Of a stretch of DNA of 64,000 bases, positions 60,655 through 64,000 are shown piece after piece; the stretch's first letter is position 1, and the number at the start of each line of letters is the position of its first letter. Source of the stretch: Cynocephalus volans (taxonomy: Eukaryota > Chordata > Mammalia > Dermoptera > Cynocephalidae); assembly GCF_027409185.1 (NCBI RefSeq), contig NC_084460.1, positions 148,883,569-148,947,568 on the forward strand. Direction: 5' to 3'. The notes under the pieces were generated by a model. The model was not told the origin of the DNA. It made no database searches and worked only from the letters and a program-made list of their open reading frames with translations. The translations under genes were made by a program, and so were the position numbers.

Positions 60655-62352
60655 TTTTTTTTTAATTTTTAAAATTTTTATTGAATCATAATTGATTATA
60701 CATATTTTGGGGGTTCAACATTGACATACATTGATCAAATCAATATTACTAGCATATATATTGTTACAAATTGTACTTATACTTTATGCCCCTTGTCCAA
60801 TCTCTCCCCATCCCTCTCTCCCTCTCCCCTTCCCGCTCTAATTACCCTGGATTTCTTCTCTCCTTCTGAAAGAGTAATGGTGACTCTGTTGATTTGTTGC
60901 CTAGGTGATCTGTCCAATGCTGAGAGGTGTGTTCAGGTCCCTCAATATTATCATTGAGCAGATGCTTCTTCTGTCACTCTCGAATGAGCTTTGTGGAGAG
61001 AGACATCTTCTTTCCTTTGGCCTCTGCTGGTGACTCTTTTTTTGTCAATACAGTCCAGTGCCTGGTGGACCATCTGCATGGTGGTTGTGGTGCCTAGCTG
61101 CTTTTGTGGCAGCCGTGGTTATTGTGGTGGCTGTGGTGGGCCACCCACATGGAGGTGATGTTTTTGGCATGCTCCTTACCTAGTTGGTGGTGGTGCTGGC
61201 AGTATACCTGCTTGTGGGAGGGGGTTCTGTTCCCCAGCTACACACCTCAGGACCCCAGGTGGGACCTGGGGTGCTGGCAGTATGCCTGCTTGTGGGAGAG
61301 GGGTTTGGTCCCTGACTCCATACCACAGGAACCCAGGCAGGCCCTGTGGTGCTGGCAGTGTGCCTGGCTGTGTCCTCTTTCTGGCTTGGTAGCCCAGAGG
61401 ACTTCCAGTCCTTCCAGGTGTTATAGGTTCTTTGGTGAAAAGAGACCTTTACTAGTTATTATTAAACTTTGTCTCTGGTTGTGAGTACTTTGTTTTTTCT
61501 TTCAATTCTGTGCTAGATTATTTGCTGGTCCCACCATTTAAACTCTGTGCTAGAACTAATTCATTGTCCTTTGCTTACTTCTAAAGTGCAGGACCTTCCT
61601 GTGGGGACCAGTACTTAGCTCTGTGGTTGACCTAAATTGCTGCTTTGTTGCTGATTCCCTAGGGAAGGCTTTTTGTGCCGCTCAGGTTTTAATGGTTGAC
61701 TTTATAGGACTTCTGGGTTTAGTGAAATCCAATGCACCTGGATTGTGTAGAAACACTGGTCTGGGCCTGAGTCTTTCCATCAAACTGGACCCCATGTAGT
61801 TCTATATTCCTAACCAGTCTCCTCTGAGTGGTCCTACACTGATTGGGGGGCAGATCAGCTGTCCTTGCTGTGCCCCAGTGTTCTCCCAGGGGGCCTGTCT
61901 CCCCCACCACCTGTGCTTCAAACACTTCCCATGGGATGGGCTGTGCACCAGTCGCTTGTGATGACTCGCCGGCCTCTGAATGGCTCCTCACCCCTATGTG
62001 GGTCCACGGGAACCCTATTAGTGTTCTTGCTGGCCTGAGGGCCACTAAGGCCCTTTTCTCCCCTGCCGCCTCCATGCAACTTCATGTGAAGGGCACAGCT
62101 GTGGCTTTTGCTGGCTCCTGCTCTGTATGCTCAGCAGCTCCAGCCTGGAAGTGGCCAGGGCTTGAAATGGTTGGAGAGGTTTTTTCTTTCTCTCATCATG
62201 GCTTCTTTGGCCTCCATACAGGTCTCTCCCCCACTTCCCCTGAGCTCAAGTGGCCCCAGCTTGGCTGCTGTTGCTTTCTAATAGTTGTAAATTAGTTGAC
62301 TTGTGGGAGAGAGTGACCCTGGGGACTGTCTATTCCATCTCTTGACCAGAAG
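60655..62352 (-). mobile_element. L1-derived composite retroelement without ORF1/ORF2, copy II, complete
   Basis: Bounded by the perfect 18-base duplication TCAGGTACAATTCATCTT (60637-60654 and 62353-62370), so both ends are certain: 1698 bases. Minus strand: start CTTCTGGTCAAGAGATGG, GC-rich body, about 2.3 tandem units (61192-61372), about 300 bases, L1 3' UTR with polypurine block (60809-60842) and A-rich tail. A segment of about 180 bases (61373-61550) is absent from copy I. Shared order and the same junction to the L1 3' UTR (about 60875, and 46697 in copy I) argue for one source element. No reverse transcriptase or ORF1 is present, so L1 must have supplied the machinery (inference). Confidence 0.85.
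61192..61372 (-). repeat. Tandem repeat (VNTR) of composite element II
   Basis: Units start at 61192, about 61270 and 61348, each opening GGTGCTGGCAGT with a ~78-base period. One unit fewer than copy I. Confidence 0.85.
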
Positions 62353-63684
62353 TCAGGTACAATTCATCTTGAGGCAGAATTCCTCTCCAGTTGTGAACTC
62401 ATGAAATCAGACAAGTTATGTGCTTTACATTGGTGGAATAGACATTTCTGTTCCAAAAGAGAGAAATTGGAAGGAAGAAAGGGGTAGTAGATTCCAAGCA
62501 AGTTCAAAACCTAGCAAGGGAAATTTCATTAGATCTTACAGCTGGAGAATAATCCTCTTTAGTTTTATGTTCTGTCCTCCAGGCCCACTGGGGTGGTAGT
62601 CCTGCCTTCCAGACTCACGGGAGTGGTGGCCCCATCTCCATAGCCCTGCTAGGTGGGGGTACTGCCTTCAAGGCTCTTCTGGGGGCCCTGCCCTTAAGTC
62701 TCTGGGTAGCTCCACCCCCAAGGCTAGGGGCAGCCCTGGCCTGTTGAAACCAGAGCATGGGCCCTACCTCTAAAACCAAAGAAGAAGCAATCTTTCTGCT
62801 GTCCTTGTGTTGGGAGTGGCAGCCCTGATGATCTATGAAATACCTTCAGGTCCATTCTTCCCTTTTCCCAAATAATAAGCATGTTTACATGCTTTATTAC
62901 ATCCCATTTTGTCTGTTTCATTTAGTCCCAGCTGGCAGTATTTTTGCAAATGCAACCCCATCACTATTCCAGGCTTCTGCTGAGATGGCTGACTAAATCT
63001 GGGGTTCACACCATGTTAATCTCCTCATCAAATTTTTGTTCAGCCATACCCTTAGTTTCTCTTCAGAACAGTTTTCCTCGATTTTTACACTGTGGATAGG
63101 CTGAGAATTTTCAAAATCTTTAGGTTCTAGTTCCTATTTGCTTGACAATTTCCTTCCTCAATTCATCTCGCTCCCCTTGTACTTTTCCCTAAGTATTAAG
63201 AAAGACTTAAGTCACACCTTCAATACTTTGCTCAGAAATCACCTCTGCTAAATATACAGTTTCCTCACTTGCAAATTCTACTCTTCACAAAAAACTAAAA
63301 CACAGTTCAGCCAAGTTCTCTGCTACTTTATGAAAAGGATAGCCTTTTCCCCAGTTTCCAATAATTTGTTCCTCATTTCTGACTGAGACCATACCAGAAT
63401 GGCCTTTAACTTCCATTTTTTCTACCAACATTCTGTTCATGATTATTTATATATTCTCTGAGTTATATGGAGGTTTTCTTTACAGTGCTCTTCTTTTCTT
63501 TATGAGCACCCACTAGAACCACCTTTAACATCTATTCTCCTAACATTTCCTTCATGGTAATCTATGCTTTTTCAAGCATGCAGCTCAAAACTCCTACAGC
63601 CTGTACCCATCACCCAGTTCCAAAGCCACATCAACATTTTTAGTTATCTGTTATAGCAACATGCCACTTCTCAGTATCAAAATC

Positions 63685-64000
63685 TGTATTAGTCTGTTTG
63701 GGCTGCTATAACAAAATACCACTGACTGTGTGGCTTAAACAACAGAGATGTATATTCTCACAGTTTTGGAGGCTGGAAAGTCCAAGATCAAGGTTCTAGA
63801 CAATTCAGTTTCTGGAGAGAGCTCTCTTCCTGGGTTGTGGATGACTGCTTTCTCTTCGCTATGTCTTCACATGACTTTCTTTGGTGCTTTTGGAGTGAGA
63901 GAGTGAGAGAGAGAGGGAGAGGAGTAGAGAGGGAGATAGGGAGGGAGTGCATATTAGCTCTAGTGTCTCTTATGAAAACACTAATTCTATGGGATCACAA
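63685..64000 (-). mobile_element. MaLR LTR, antisense, cut by the window edge
   Basis: 'CTGTATTAGTCTGTTTGGGC', 'AACAAAATACCACTGACTGT' and 'TTTTGGAGGCTGGAAAGTCC' mark the 3' end of an antisense MaLR LTR directly beside its internal region, so this is the 5' LTR of that relic. A GA-rich run lies at 63896-63950. Confidence 0.75.

Larger units (their letters stand above)
60480..63684 (-). mobile_element. MaLR (MST/THE-like) internal region, antisense, split by the composite element
   Basis: Left part 60480-60654 ('GATGGCCAAAATCTCATCTA') and right part 62371-63684 ('GAATTCCTCTCCAGTTGTGA', 'GAAATTTCATTAGATCTTAC', 'CCAGAATGGCCTTTAACTTC', 'ACCCAGTTCCAAAGCCACAT') form one antisense MaLR internal sequence. 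It is a gag-like relic with no intact frame. The composite element at 60655-62352 interrupts it. Confidence 0.75.
42523..64000 (+). other. PROS1: PROS1 intron 1 (incomplete)
   Basis: Intron begins with GTGAGT and continues past the window end. I searched by eye for the propeptide/Gla exon (Arg-Lys-rich followed by several GAA/GAG codons) and did not find it. The stretches 42530-43860 and 45480-46420 show no nameable repeat except simple repeats and no exon. Confidence 0.85.

Overview
The window is nuclear DNA of a placental mammal. It has three recognisable vertebrate genes with GT/AG introns, CpG-rich promoters at the first exons, and dense LINE, SINE, LTR and DNA-transposon relics. The SINEs are short tRNA-derived monomers and dimers that I associate with colugos (Dermoptera, the CYN/t-SINE type). 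The species call is an inference from memory of that family; I could not search a library. Most of the window is intron or intergenic, and only about 1.3 kb is coding.

Layout. (1) Positions 15241-36870, minus strand: the first three coding exons of ARL13B, the ciliary ARF-like GTPase. Exon 1 is 36812-36870, exon 2 is 22072-22142 and exon 3 is 15241-15490. The splice phases join exactly and give 126 codons plus two bases. The remaining exons must lie to the left; I saw none in 1-15240. (2) Positions 10097-10981, plus strand: the complete, intron-free coding region of STX19, nested antisense within the ARL13B transcription unit. (3) Positions 42447-42522, plus strand: coding exon 1 of PROS1 (protein S), encoding its signal peptide. 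Everything to its right is PROS1 intron 1, because no Gla-domain exon appears before the window ends. ARL13B and PROS1 are divergent, about 5.6 kb apart, each with its own CpG-rich promoter. The ARL13B promoter carries a near-consensus RFX X-box, which fits its role in cilia.

Repeats. Old layers are L2, MIR, a CR1/L3-like LINE, L1M, MaLR LTRs, hAT and Tigger/MER2 elements. Younger layers are L1 3' ends, the tRNA SINEs, and a mariner-like ~80-bp palindromic MITE found at seven loci. Several nestings can be read directly: MITE in MER2 in CR1/L3, MER2 in L1, SINE in MaLR, and SINE in hAT.

The most unusual objects are two collinear ~1.7-kb retroelements in PROS1 intron 1, at about 46420-48099 and at 60655-62352, both in minus orientation. 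Each has an L1-style 5' start around a YY1-like CAAGATGG motif, a GC-rich body, a ~77-80-bp tandem repeat of variable copy number, and an L1 3' UTR with A-rich tail. Neither has ORF1 or ORF2. The second sits cleanly inside a MaLR relic between perfect 18-bp target-site duplications. The pair looks like a non-autonomous L1-driven composite family with a layout resembling SVA. Other points of interest are a 61-bp second copy of ARL13B exon-3 sequence in intron 2, a twin-primed L1 insertion near the left edge, and a possible 3' transduction on the first composite element.
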